A DNA stretch of 64,000 bases from Chryseobacterium sp. FP211-J200 (GTDB taxonomy: Bacteria; Bacteroidota; Bacteroidia; Flavobacteriales; Weeksellaceae), in contig NZ_LSHB01000008.1 of the NCBI RefSeq assembly GCF_001643375.1, positions 1-64,000 on the forward strand. The letters are read 5' to 3'. The notes beneath the pieces were generated by a model, which did not search any database, was not told the origin of the DNA, and saw only the letters and a program-made list of their open reading frames with translations. A program made the translations under genes and the position numbers. Of this stretch, positions 36,901-46,900 are shown in pieces. How positions within the stretch are numbered: position 1 is the stretch's first letter; every line of letters starts with the position of its first letter.

Positions 36901-37904
36901 CCATCAATATCTTTGATAAAAAAATTAAGAAAACCACGCTTAACAATGACAATATATCGGATCTAAATCCCAAACTGACATACGATGAAGAACCAAGCGC
37001 CATTGTGAAGGCTTCTGGAACTGTTGTCAATGGAAATTATACCGTAGAGTTCTATGTTCCGAAAGACATCAATTATGAAGTCGGTAGTGGAAGAATCCTG
37101 GCTTATGCTGATAACAAAAGTTTTGATGTCTTTACAAATCAAGTTCAATCTGTGGGTGACATCAACCCAGATGGCATCAATGATAATGAAGCACCTGGTG
37201 TCAATTTATATATGAATAATACAAACTTCGCGAACGGAGGTATCACCGATCAAAACCCTATGCTTTTGGCTTGTGTTAAAGATAATTTTGGAATCAACTC
37301 CACAGGTGCTGGGATTGGGCATGACATCACTTTCGTTTTGGATGGCGACATTATCAATACCACTTCCGTGAACGATTATTTCGCTTCTGGAGATGGCAAC
37401 GGCTGTAGTTTTACGGACCTTAAAGATTACCAAAAAGGCTCTGTTACTTTCCCTTTAAAAAGTTTGACGCCTGGCGAGCATCAATTGGTCTTTAAAGTTT
37501 GGGACATCAACAATAATTCTACTTCATCCACGTTAAACTTTGTAGTAAAAGACGAATCCGAGAAAAAGCTAACGGTGAATAGACTTCTCAACTGGCCAAA
37601 TCCTTTTACAAACAAAACCTATGTTCAATTTGAGCATAATTGTGATGATATCCTGGATGTAAATGTTCAGATCTATACCATCACTGGAAAAATAGTGAGA
37701 ACATTGTCAACAAGTATTACGGCAGAACCTTTCCTACAGGGCTTTAGAACACCAAGACAAGCTATTGAATGGGACGGAAAAGATGATTTTGGTGATACGG
37801 TAGCAAAAGGTACATATATTTTTAAGATATTTGCACGCAGCCAAAATCAAGAGAAATGTTCCGGAAGCGCAACAGCAGTTGAGAAAATGGTTTTATTAAA
37901 ATAA
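33978..37904 (+). CDS. porU: Type IX secretion sortase PorU
   Basis: A 1308-residue cell-surface C25 cysteine protease that removes the C-terminal sorting domain of type IX secreted proteins and attaches them to the surface. The signal peptide ends at GQAQ. The gingipain-like catalytic domain carries the His of YFGHGGING (about residue 790) and the Cys of TITCEFTLWDEP (about 828). The C-terminal part has a FlgD-like beta domain beginning near NRLLNWPNPFTNKTYV. It forms an operon with porV, whose start is 44 bases on. The ATG at 33978 is preferred over a TTG one codon earlier. Confidence 0.96.
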   Translation: MKFKFYILALFFFSIFGQAQKIGLSWDGYKEMDYGTEKLTYPFFTNHNYQVDANSIFVNLSIKTTYQVKLDQFVWEELPAKDIKDLKINSLSSSPKTSINYFFNETENAENANVTVETVKTDKNKIYKLISFNISPTSKKIADLYKRTNKNGSTENPLKSGTFYKIKVDKSGIFKITKQFLQQNGINVSSINPKNFRIYGNGGLMLPEVNQDSRYSALQEDAIQVIGEEDGVWNDSDYALFYAQGPNGYNLFNFANGNGNKRTEYRGDKSENTINIYEDFSYYFINFDIGAGKRVQTVDSSLPQELITRYDDYQFINEEKFNLIKLGRIWTGDAIPNNREIVFNTRSPIRSDDPIMFRTRVIGYNAQSGKITTSFNGKSNQTSLSSTAENYVPIIYNETVFEQSGNSLKFNYTTDISGNPNASFYFDYAEVQYKEDLNFNNTQMNFRDFSIMEGTGELYGFSISNASGIEQVWDVSDVTNAKKVVNKNAQNSVFSFGYTANSNTFNNEFAAFKNASAFEPGFVGRIDNQDLSSLTNVDYLIITQPSFTGQAQRLATYHQSKNGYKVQVVDINKIYNEFSSGSKDITAVRDFVTKLNTPAGSLKYVLLLGDTSYDFKNRVANNTDIIPSYQSENSADVKGSYVTDDYFVMTKPQTVTDVYQILPDLPIGRLPADNAQEAKTLVDKTLAYHNALPGQSSPFGEWRMKLDFVADDDADGDGPGSVGKPFHNLVDNSIKLNFETNSDKPEYNIRKLYLDAFPAVTSAGGQRFPQVNQAITNDMGNSLYLFYFGHGGINGWAQERVLTSTEVQGFNNFTSVYSRFPLVSTITCEFTLWDEPSTNSVGEQLMKLTTGGAATMITSSRAISVDYGRKFTSLFTDNLFKLYDDDFHNLGDAHLKAKKEYNALHNSGSSAIDHLRVNFLGDPAMKLSRPKRLLQIDNIETPVPGKIRALDFVKVKGHVKKADGTLDNSFNGRVAINIFDKKIKKTTLNNDNISDLNPKLTYDEEPSAIVKASGTVVNGNYTVEFYVPKDINYEVGSGRILAYADNKSFDVFTNQVQSVGDINPDGINDNEAPGVNLYMNNTNFANGGITDQNPMLLACVKDNFGINSTGAGIGHDITFVLDGDIINTTSVNDYFASGDGNGCSFTDLKDYQKGSVTFPLKSLTPGEHQLVFKVWDINNNSTSSTLNFVVKDESEKKLTVNRLLNWPNPFTNKTYVQFEHNCDDILDVNVQIYTITGKIVRTLSTSITAEPFLQGFRTPRQAIEWDGKDDFGDTVAKGTYIFKIFARSQNQEKCSGSATAVEKMVLLK

Positions 37905-37948
37905 CAAACACATAATATATCGGTAAACTTTACCTTAAAAGAACAAAA

Positions 37949-39079
37949 ATGAATTTAACAAAAAGATTATTTTTAGGATTAGGAATCGGCGCTTCTGCCC
38001 TTGCTTTTTCTCAAAACATTCAGCCGGTGCTTACCGGTGCTCCATTCCTGAGGATCTCTCCAGATGCTAGATCAGGTGGTATGGGAGATCAAGGGGTTGT
38101 TACATCTACAGATGTATTCTCTCAATTCTGGAACGCTGCGAAATATCCTTTCGCCAAAGTTTCTTCAGGATTTGGGGTCAACTATACACCTTATATGAGT
38201 AAATTGACGAGTGATGTATTCTTACTTTACGGATCTTACTACACATTCTTGGGCGATGATGAGCGTTCTACTTTGAGTGCCAGTATTTACTATTTCAACA
38301 TGGGAGATGTGGATCTGACAGATTTCGTTGGAAACGAGGTGATCCAAGGTGGTACCGCAAAACCAAATGAATTCTCGATCGACGTTGCTTACGGTTTGAA
38401 GTTGACAGACAACTACTCCATGGCTGTGACTGGTAGATTCATCAGATCAGACATTGGTGGTGGATTCAACTCCAACAGTACTTTGAAGCCTGCCAACACT
38501 TTTGCAGTAGACGTTTCTGGTTACTACATGTCTCCAAAACACGAGAGCATCAGTGGCTACGAAGGTAGAGTGAAAGCTGGTTGGGCTGTACAAAACTTAG
38601 GACCTAGATTGGATTATACAGGTGACGAGGAATCCAGATCTTATCTTCCTACAATGGCAAGATTAGGTTTAGGTTATGACCTATTGATAGATGACCAAAA
38701 TCGTTTCAGTCTAAGTGGTGAAGCTTCCAAAATTTTGGTTCCAGGACCAGACGAGACTACAGGAGATGTACCAAACGTTGGTGTGATCGAAGGGATTGGA
38801 AAATCTTTTGGTAATAAGAAAAGTATCATGTTCAGTGGCGCAGCAGAATATTCTTATGATGAGACTTTCGCCTTGAGAGCTGGTTATTTCACAGAAGCAC
38901 CAGAACAAGGAGCTAGACAATATGCAACCGTTGGTGTTGGATTCAAATATGCTTCTTTTGGATTGGATCTTTCTTACCTGATCAATACTTCTAAGATCAA
39001 CTCTGCCTTGGATAATACCTTGAGATTTGGTTTGACTTGGAACATCGGTAGCGAAACTTATAACGCACAGGATTATTAA
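37949..39079 (+). CDS. porV: Type IX secretion outer-membrane protein PorV
   Basis: A 376-residue FadL-like outer-membrane protein that shuttles secreted substrates from the translocon to PorU. It has a signal peptide ending at FSQN and the conserved mature start PFLRISPDARSGGMGDQGVV. The rest alternates as a beta-barrel and ends with LRFGLTWNIGSETYNAQDY. It is cotranscribed with porU and ends at a strong terminator. Confidence 0.96.
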   Translation: MNLTKRLFLGLGIGASALAFSQNIQPVLTGAPFLRISPDARSGGMGDQGVVTSTDVFSQFWNAAKYPFAKVSSGFGVNYTPYMSKLTSDVFLLYGSYYTFLGDDERSTLSASIYYFNMGDVDLTDFVGNEVIQGGTAKPNEFSIDVAYGLKLTDNYSMAVTGRFIRSDIGGGFNSNSTLKPANTFAVDVSGYYMSPKHESISGYEGRVKAGWAVQNLGPRLDYTGDEESRSYLPTMARLGLGYDLLIDDQNRFSLSGEASKILVPGPDETTGDVPNVGVIEGIGKSFGNKKSIMFSGAAEYSYDETFALRAGYFTEAPEQGARQYATVGVGFKYASFGLDLSYLINTSKINSALDNTLRFGLTWNIGSETYNAQDY

Positions 39080-39114
39080 TCAATATTGATTTTATAATTC
39101 TTTCAAATAAATTT

Positions 39115-39145
39115 TGCCAGGGCTTTTTGCTTTGGCATTTTTTTT
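39115..39145 (+). terminator. Terminator of porU-porV operon
   Basis: TGCCAGGGC at 39115-39123 pairs with GCTTTGGCA at 39129-39137 with two wobbles, followed by a run of T to 39145. Confidence 0.85.
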
Positions 39146-39221
39146 ATTAATTATTTTAAAATTTTCATCAAACTTAATATATTGTACTTTTTACATGGTG
39201 CAATTTCCCTGATACTTTCTG

Positions 39222-39229
39222 TAAATTTG
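39222..39229 (+). promoter_or_regulatory. Promoter -7 element of FUSC gene
   Basis: TAAATTTG matches TAnnTTTG exactly. It ends only five bases before the ATG of the FUSC gene, so the transcript would begin at or next to the start codon. Confidence 0.55.
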
Positions 39230-39234
39230 CAAAT

Positions 39235-41490
39235 ATGAACTACAGTTCCGAACTCAAAAAATTTCTAACTAGCCAATACATCTATTCCGGAGCAAGGATC
39301 GCTCTGGCAATAGTGATCCCAAGTATCATCTTGGCGCAATTTGGTTTGCTTAAGGAATATTTTCTGTTCCCACTAGGAACTAGTTTTGTCGGGTTGACGG
39401 ATCAGCAAGGGCCGTTTATCCGAAGAAGAAATACATTGATACTGTCCATTTTTTCTTTCTTTCTAATTGCCCTCTTTGCAAGTTTGGTCAAGGAATTTCC
39501 GATTGCCGTTTATCTGGAGATTCTCATTTTCGGATTTTTCTTTTCGATGATCGGTGTTTATGGATTGAGGCTCGCCACTTTCGGATCCATTGCGCTGGTT
39601 GTGCTGAGTATCTTTATTGATGGACATTTGACAGGAGAAGACGTTCTTAAAAGTTCATTTATCTTTTTTCTTGGCTGTGTTTGGTTCTTCGTCATTTTTA
39701 TGATTGTTTCCACGCTCCAGCCTTACAAGTTGGCGAGTCAGGTGGTTGGAGAAAACTATTTGGAATTAGCGGATTATCTCAGAATTAAAGCTAAATACTA
39801 CACGAAAAATCCAGATTTCAATGAGTTACTGAATCAATTGATATCTCAACAGATCAAGATCAAAAACCATCAGGAAGACACTAGGGAAATCGTTTTTAAG
39901 ACCAGACAGATCGTCAACGAATCTACAACCCAAAGTAGAATTCTGATGTTGATGTTCCTTAACTCTTTCGATCTGTTTGATAAGCTTCTGACTTCCGAAA
40001 ATGATTACAAAAGGATGAATCAGGTTTTCGGGGACACTACGCTACTTCATAAGATCCACGACTATCTCTTGGTCATGGCAGATGAATTGACCAACCTTGG
40101 GATTTCGCTTCAAAGTGGTTTAGCCTTCAGACAGATCACCAATTTTGATAATGAATTGAAGAAGATCTACGACGACTTCTTCGACCACCGATCACAAAGA
40201 TTCTCCTCAGAAACCTTGGAGGATTTTATGATGATGCGTCAGGTTCTCATGAGAATTACTGAAATTACAGACGAGGTAAAAACGATTCTGACCGTTCATT
40301 CCCAAGATAAAAAACTCGCTAAAAGTTTATCCTCAGGATTGGACTATTCCAAGTTTTTACCGAAAGAGGAAAAAATGAATCTCAAGGTTTTGTTTTCCAA
40401 TTTCTCACTTAATTCTGGACATTTCCGACACGCAATCAGAGTGACGATTGCCTTATTGATCGGTTACATCGTTTCAAGGTTTGCGATTCTTGGAATAGGG
40501 CATTCTTACTGGATTCTCATCACAATCATTGCTATTTTAAAACCTGCTTATTCCACCACAAAACACCGGAATCTTCTACGGCTTTTTGGAACAATCGCTG
40601 GTGGCATCATCGCTTATATTATTCTTTATTTCGTAAAAGAACCAGGTGCTATTCTCGTTATTCTTTTACTAAGTATGATTCTGTGTTTCAGTTTGTTGAA
40701 ATCAAAATATTTCTGGGCAGTTCTGTTCATGACGATTTATATCTTTCTGTCTTTCAATTTCTTAAGACCTGGAAACGTCAATGTCATTTTTAAAGATAGA
40801 ATTTTGGATACGTTGATTGGTGGCGCAGTCACTTTTCTGGTGGCCTACTTTATCTTGCCGGTTTGGGAACATACCCAAAACTTGGACTTAATGAAAAAAT
40901 CTTCCAAAAGCAATCTGGATTATTTCCGATTGATCATGGATCATTTTATGAAAAAAGAACAGCACGACCAGGATTTCAGAATAAGCAGAAAAAATGCGAT
41001 CATCGACCTTGCGAATCTCTCAGACAATTTCCAAAGAATGATCTCGGATCCGAAAAATCAGCAGAGAAAATTGGAAACGGTCCACCAATTCGTTACCACT
41101 ACGCATTTGATTACAGCGTACACCGCTTCATTATCTCAATATGCAAAATCTGGTCACGACTTTCCAGAAATTGATTTTCAAAATTGGAAGATCAAGATCT
41201 CCGCAGAATTGTTGAGAACATCTTCCCTACTCTTTCACCAAGATCTGGACGAAAAAACCAGAATCGAAAGTCACATCAAGCCTGAAGATCAAGTTTTTGA
41301 CCTTTTAGAAAAACGAAAAGCGGAATTGGAAAACCATTCTATTTCCGATGAACGAACTTTCACCGTGAGTCATTTGACAGAGATCAAAAACATCAGAGAA
41401 CTTTTGGAGCTGATCTATGACGTTGCGAAAGACCAAAGAAAGATCATCGAGGAATATCTGATCTATCAATCCACGACTGCGAAACAGTAA
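39235..41490 (+). CDS. FUSC-family inner-membrane protein (YccS-like)
   Basis: A 751-residue membrane protein with two sets of membrane segments. The first is at about residues 15-170 and the second at about 400-540; the second includes FUSC-like HAIRVTIALLIGYIVS and HSYWILITIIAILKPAYSTT. Cytoplasmic helical regions follow each set. Such proteins are related to YccS/AaeB and are thought to export aromatic or other acids; the substrate is unknown. The 3' end overlaps the converging phosphopantetheinyl transferase gene by 25 bases. The mRNA may be leaderless. Confidence 0.88.
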   Translation: MNYSSELKKFLTSQYIYSGARIALAIVIPSIILAQFGLLKEYFLFPLGTSFVGLTDQQGPFIRRRNTLILSIFSFFLIALFASLVKEFPIAVYLEILIFGFFFSMIGVYGLRLATFGSIALVVLSIFIDGHLTGEDVLKSSFIFFLGCVWFFVIFMIVSTLQPYKLASQVVGENYLELADYLRIKAKYYTKNPDFNELLNQLISQQIKIKNHQEDTREIVFKTRQIVNESTTQSRILMLMFLNSFDLFDKLLTSENDYKRMNQVFGDTTLLHKIHDYLLVMADELTNLGISLQSGLAFRQITNFDNELKKIYDDFFDHRSQRFSSETLEDFMMMRQVLMRITEITDEVKTILTVHSQDKKLAKSLSSGLDYSKFLPKEEKMNLKVLFSNFSLNSGHFRHAIRVTIALLIGYIVSRFAILGIGHSYWILITIIAILKPAYSTTKHRNLLRLFGTIAGGIIAYIILYFVKEPGAILVILLLSMILCFSLLKSKYFWAVLFMTIYIFLSFNFLRPGNVNVIFKDRILDTLIGGAVTFLVAYFILPVWEHTQNLDLMKKSSKSNLDYFRLIMDHFMKKEQHDQDFRISRKNAIIDLANLSDNFQRMISDPKNQQRKLETVHQFVTTTHLITAYTASLSQYAKSGHDFPEIDFQNWKIKISAELLRTSSLLFHQDLDEKTRIESHIKPEDQVFDLLEKRKAELENHSISDERTFTVSHLTEIKNIRELLELIYDVAKDQRKIIEEYLIYQSTTAKQ

Positions 41491-42077
41491 TTATCGAAGA
41501 AATTGATCTTTGCTTTGAAGAAATCTTCGTTCTCATCATCATAAACTCTGCATTTTACAGAAAGTTCATCTCTTAGATTGAATGGCAAAACATCATAATG
41601 CTTTTTCAAAGACCAATGTTTGCTGTGATGGATCTTGTAAAGCGCCTCCTTCACACACCAAATCGCCGTCAGGAAATCCACTTCTTCCGCATCATCGATG
41701 AAGTTATTCTCATGAAGTACAAACTTGTGTCGGATATTTTTGATCTTCTCTTTCCGTTTTTCGATATCGATCCCAATCTTATTTTTTGAAATCGCCAAAC
41801 CTGCCAACGGAAAAGAATGACTCACGGAAATCTGAAGATCATTAGGAAAAAGATAAGGTTCACCATCTTCTTTGTAAAGGATCTTGTGATTGGGGAGCAC
41901 CGACTTCAGCATTTTTCTGACCATCAAAACCTCAGCGATCTTGTTTGGATGGTAGTTCAAGATCTTGTTTTGATTTTCCGGTTCCAGCAATAGTTCCGGA
42001 TCCAATTCTTCATCCTTATCGAATTCCCAAATGAGAATCGTGGCAACATCGTCGGAAAAATCTTTGTAAAGTGGCAT
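41466..42077 (-). CDS. 4'-phosphopantetheinyl transferase superfamily protein
   Basis: A 203-residue Sfp/AcpT-like enzyme that transfers the phosphopantetheine arm of CoA onto a carrier protein serine. The magnesium-binding motifs are IGIDIEKRKEK and WCVKEALYKIHH, in the correct order with the expected spacing. The N-terminal half holds ISVSHSFPLAGLAIS. The target, whether fatty-acid or natural-product carrier, cannot be told. Its last 25 bases overlap the end of the FUSC gene on the other strand. Confidence 0.92.
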   Translation of the reverse strand: MPLYKDFSDDVATILIWEFDKDEELDPELLLEPENQNKILNYHPNKIAEVLMVRKMLKSVLPNHKILYKEDGEPYLFPNDLQISVSHSFPLAGLAISKNKIGIDIEKRKEKIKNIRHKFVLHENNFIDDAEEVDFLTAIWCVKEALYKIHHSKHWSLKKHYDVLPFNLRDELSVKCRVYDDENEDFFKAKINFFDNYCFAVVD

Positions 42078-42200
42078 CGGATTTTATTGTTTTGCTAATT
42101 TAATAAAAACAAAACGACCACCAAAAATAAACCAACAGAGTCTCCAACTTAAAAATTCCTTAAATTTTCAGATTTAAGATGTTGTTAACATTTAAGCAAG

Positions 42201-42208
42201 TAAATTTG
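42201..42208 (+). promoter_or_regulatory. Promoter -7 element
   Basis: TAAATTTG matches the consensus and lies 10 bases before the ATG of the small membrane protein gene. A TTG at 42182-42184 is a weak -33 candidate with short spacing. Confidence 0.5.
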
Positions 42209-42218
42209 CAGTATCAAA

Positions 42219-42596
42219 ATGAGAAATGGTATTATATATTTACTGATGTGCATTTTTCTACTGTTTACGGTAGAGAATAAGCAATCTCTTGATTTCCAGC
42301 CAGATTTTGGAAGTCAGAATATATCATTTCAATTATTCTCATTTGCCAAAAAGCACCATCGCAATCATTCTTTGGAGAAAACCTCTTTGCAGCAGATCAG
42401 CGATTCTCTGGACTCTCCGGAGGAATTTGATATGGGTTTTTCAAGCGCCTTCAATACAATTGCAGTTCTAACTGTTTTCGGTTTGGGGTTTATTTTACAT
42501 TTATATTTCAAACGCGCAAAACAGAAATTTCATGAGCCGGAAAGAATCATCTATTCGGTAAAAAGGTTCATTCTGCTGCGTTCTATACGTATTTAA
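42219..42596 (+). CDS. Hypothetical small membrane protein
   Basis: A 125-residue protein not recognised. One hydrophobic segment is at residues 4-17, and a second at about 75-95 (SAFNTIAVLTVFGLGFILHL). A polar middle with histidines and lysines (FAKKHHRNHS) lies between them. The C-terminus is strongly basic. It precedes an RND efflux operon but is separated from it by 155 bases; a link is unproven. A good -7 box lies just before the start. Confidence 0.6.
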   Translation: MRNGIIYLLMCIFLLFTVENKQSLDFQPDFGSQNISFQLFSFAKKHHRNHSLEKTSLQQISDSLDSPEEFDMGFSSAFNTIAVLTVFGLGFILHLYFKRAKQKFHEPERIIYSVKRFILLRSIRI

Positions 42597-42750
42597 ATTT
42601 CACTTCCTCAAAAACATGATTACCCTTACTCCAAAGTGGTAACATCCCTTGTTGTTTTTGAGATTTTCCCGTATCCAACATCTTAATGAACTCAATGGTC
42701 TTTTTGGTCATTGATTCAATCCTTAATTAAAAAAATAAAACTTATCAAAA

Positions 42751-43833
42751 ATGAAAAGAGTCACATTTTCTGTTGCTCTCAGCGCCTTGCTGATTATCTT
42801 TAGTTGTAAAGACAAAAAAGAAGAAAAAGAAGAATCTGCCATTTATCCCGTGACAAGTCCTGTAAAAATGGACACTGTAGTCACCAAAGATTATGTCGCA
42901 CAGATCCAATCCCTGAAAAATATAGAGATCCGCGCTCAGGAAAAAGGTTTCCTTGAAAAAATTTTTGTAGATGAAGGTCAATATGTTCAAGCTGGGCAAA
43001 CCTTGTTCAGAATCATGCCTCAGATCTATCAGGCTGAGCTTCTGAAAGCCCAAGCGGAAGTAGAACAAGCCAAGATCGAACTGCAAAACTCCAGCACATT
43101 GGCAAGCAACAACATCGTTTCCAAAAACGAAAGAGCCATGTCAAAAGCAAAACTGGACGCTGCAAATGCAGAAATGAGACTGGCACAGATCCACCTCAAC
43201 TTCACCAATGTGAAAGCACCTTTCTCAGGTTACATCAATAGAATTCCTTTGAAGCTCGGAAGTCTGATAGATGAAGGTGACCTTTTGACCAGTCTTTCCG
43301 ACAATACCGGCATCTACGCCTACTTCAATGTTTCCGAGCCGGAATACATCAGCTATCAGACCCATTCTGCAGACAGAGGTGCTGACCAGGTTTCCCTACT
43401 GATGGCGAATGGCGAACTACTCCCTGAAAAAGGAAAAATAGCAAATATCGAAGGTGAGTTTGACAACGAAACTGGGAACATTGCTTTCCGAGCCAAATTC
43501 CCCAATCCAAATCAATTGCTGAGAAATGGCGAAACTGGAAAAGTCCAGATGACCATTCCATTGAAAAATGCACTCATCATTCCACAAAAAGCAACATACG
43601 AAATTCAGGATCAGATCTATGTTTTCGTAGTAGATAAAAATGGAAAAGCACATTCCAAAAACATCAAGATCGCCTATGAACTTCCTGACCTTTATGTGGT
43701 ATCTGAAGGTCTTGATATCAACGATAAGATCCTGCTCGAAGGTGTTCAAAAAGTGAAAGACGACCAAAAAGTGGAAACCAAATTCCAGGATCCGAAGAAA
43801 GTCTTGGGTTCTTTAAGATTACAGGCAAACTAA
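42751..43833 (+). CDS. RND efflux periplasmic adaptor subunit
   Basis: A 360-residue AcrA/MexA-like membrane-fusion protein. The N-terminus is a lipoprotein signal (LSALLIIFSCKDKK). Lipoyl halves (AQEKGFLEKIFVDEGQYVQA and FSGYINRIPLKLG) flank the helical hairpin, then the beta-barrel and membrane-proximal domains follow. It connects the inner-membrane pump encoded next to the outer-membrane channel encoded third in the operon. Drug or lipid substrates cannot be predicted. Confidence 0.94.
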   Translation: MKRVTFSVALSALLIIFSCKDKKEEKEESAIYPVTSPVKMDTVVTKDYVAQIQSLKNIEIRAQEKGFLEKIFVDEGQYVQAGQTLFRIMPQIYQAELLKAQAEVEQAKIELQNSSTLASNNIVSKNERAMSKAKLDAANAEMRLAQIHLNFTNVKAPFSGYINRIPLKLGSLIDEGDLLTSLSDNTGIYAYFNVSEPEYISYQTHSADRGADQVSLLMANGELLPEKGKIANIEGEFDNETGNIAFRAKFPNPNQLLRNGETGKVQMTIPLKNALIIPQKATYEIQDQIYVFVVDKNGKAHSKNIKIAYELPDLYVVSEGLDINDKILLEGVQKVKDDQKVETKFQDPKKVLGSLRLQAN

Positions 43834-43919
43834 GATATAAATGAGGACTGATCAATGATTGTGGCTCTCTGTCTATGATCTTTTAGTCCATCATCTATTG
43901 TCTAAAAAAATAATTCTTT

Positions 43920-46900
43920 ATGTTTAAGAAATTCATTCGCAGACCAGTTCTGTCAATCGTGATCTCTTTGATCATCGTATTTTTAGGGATCTTATCTTTG
44001 GTAAAACTTCCCGTAGCGCAATTCCCTTCTATTTCACCGCCAAAAGTGAATATCACGGCAGAATATCCTGGAGCTAACAACGAGTTGCTGATCAAATCTG
44101 TGGTAATCCCTTTGGAACGTGGACTGAATGGCGTTCCCGGAATGAAATATATGACTTCCGATGCCGGAAATGACGGTGAAGCTTCTATCCAAGTTGTATT
44201 CGATCTGGGAACGGACCCGAATGTGGCAGCAGTAAACGTTCAAAACCGAGTATCCTCTGTAGTCAACAAACTTCCGCCTTTGGTAGTTCGTGAAGGTGTA
44301 AAGATCACCCGTGAGGAACCGAACATGCTAATGTACATCAACCTTTACAGTGACGACCCAAAAGCTGATCAGAAATTCCTGTTCAATTATGCCGATATCA
44401 ATGTGATGTCCGAACTCAGAAGGGTGAATGGTGTAGGTAATGCCGATATCCTGGGAACCAGAGAATATGCGATGCGTATTTGGCTGAAACCTGACCGAAT
44501 GACAGCCTACGACATTTCGGCTGACGAAGTGATGGAAGCTTTGAATGCGCAAAGTTTGGAAGCATCGCCGGGAAAAACAGGTGAAAGTTCCGGAAAACGC
44601 TCTCAGTCTTTTGAATATATTTTGAAATATCCAGGCCGTTTCAACAACGAAAAAGATTATGGAAATATCATTCTGAAAGCCAAAACCTATGGCGAATTTG
44701 TAAGGCTGAAAGATGTTGCTGATGTGGAATTTGGATCATCAATGTATGACATCTACTCTACTTTGAACGGAAAACCGTCTGCCGCGATCACACTGAAACA
44801 ATCTTACGGCTCCAACGCAAGCGATGTGATCAAGAATGTAAAAACCTTGATGGCTGACCTTCAGAAAACAAGCTTCCCAAAAGGAATGCATTACGAGATC
44901 AGTTATGACGTTTCCCGATTCTTGGACGCATCGATAGAAAAGGTGATCCACACTTTGTTTGAAGCATTTATTCTGGTTGCCATTGTCGTTTTCCTATTCT
45001 TGGGAGATTGGCGTTCGACTTTGATACCGACGATTGCGGTTCCAGTTTCTTTGATAGGAACATTTGCTATCATGTCCGCTTTCGGAATAACATTAAATTT
45101 AATTTCACTTTTCGCCCTAGTAATGGCTATCGGGATTGTGGTTGATGATGCGATTGTCGTGATAGAAGCCGTCCATGCCAAGATGGAGGAAAAGCACCTC
45201 TCGCCACTCAAGGCAACGGAAGAAGCGATGCACGAAATCAGCGGGGCGATCATTGCGATCACATTGGTAATGGCTTCGGTATTTATTCCCGTGGCGTTTA
45301 TGTCTGGTCCGGTCGGCGTTTTCTACCGTCAGTTTTCTATTACGATGGTTTCATCCATCATTTTGTCGGGAGTTGTTGCTTTAACTTTAACGCCAGCTTT
45401 ATGTGCCTTGATCCTGAAAAATAACCATGGCAAAGAGAAAAAGAAAACGCCTTTGACAAGATTTTTGGATGGTTTTATAAACATCTTTACTGTTGGTGCA
45501 AACAAATATCACGGCTTGCTTACTAAAGTGGTGACCAGAAAAATGATCACACTTCCATTACTCGCACTTTTTTGTATTGGAACTTTCTTTTTGAGTAATA
45601 AATTACCAACAGGCTTTATCCCAAGTGAAGACCAGGGAATGATCTACGCCATCATCCAAACACCTCCTGGTTCCACGCTTGAAAGAACCAATCAGATCGC
45701 ATTGCAATTGCAGAAAGCTTCTGAAGATATCGACGGCGTTTCTTCTGTTTCATCTTTGGCTGGCTACGAGATCTTGACCGAAGGAACCGGATCCAATTCC
45801 GGAACGTGTTTGATCAATTTAAAAAGTTGGGACGACAGGAAAGAATCTGCGACCGAGATCATCGAGCAATTAGAACGAAAAGCTAAGGAAATCCCTGGCG
45901 CTAATATCGAATTCTTCCAACCGCCGTCGATTCCTGGTTACGGAGCTGCAGGTGGTTTTGAACTTAGATTGTTGGACAAAGCCGGAAGTGGCGATTATCA
46001 CAAAATGGAAACTGTAAGTAATGATTTTGTGAAGGAATTGAAAAAACGTCCAGAATTGGGGTCGGCTTTCAGTTTCTACTCAGCGAGTTTCCCTCAATAT
46101 ATGTTGAAAATGGATAATGATCTGGCTGAACAAAAAGGCGTAACAATTGAAAAAGCAATGGACAATCTCTCAACTTTGATCGGTTCCAATTACGAGACCA
46201 GTTTCATCCGCTTCGACAGACCTTACAAAGTGATCGTTCAGGCAAGTCCGCAATATCGCGCTTTGCCAAATGACATTATGAAACTTTATGTGAAAAATGA
46301 CAAAGACCAAATGGTTCCATACTCCGATTTTATGCATCTTGAAAAAGTATATGGATTGTCTGAGATCACAAGACATAATATGTACAACTCTTCCGAGGTC
46401 AGCGGAACGCCGGCGCCGGGTTACAGTTCCGGAGATGCCATCAAAGCGATTCAAGAAGTGGCAGACAAAACATTGCCAAGAGGTTTCGGGATCGATTGGG
46501 CAGGGATTTCCAAAGATGAAGTCTCTAGAGGCAATGAGGCTATCTACATTTTCTTGGTTTGTCTCGGATTTGTTTATCTAATTCTTTCCGCACAATACGA
46601 AAGTTTCATTTTGCCATTGCCAATTATTTTGTCTTTACCAACGGGAATCTTCGGCGCATTTTTATGTCTAAGTCTTTTCGGATTGGAAAATAATATTTAC
46701 GCGCAAGTTGCCATGGTCATGCTCATCGGATTACTCGGAAAAAATGCTGTTTTGATTGTAGAATTTGCTGTTCAGAAAAAAGCAGAAGAAGGACTTTCGA
46801 CAAAAGAAGCAGCGTTGCAAGGCGCATCTTTGAGATTCCGACCAATTTTGATGACATCGTTCGCCTTCATTGCAGGATTGATTCCTTTGGCTTTGGCAAC

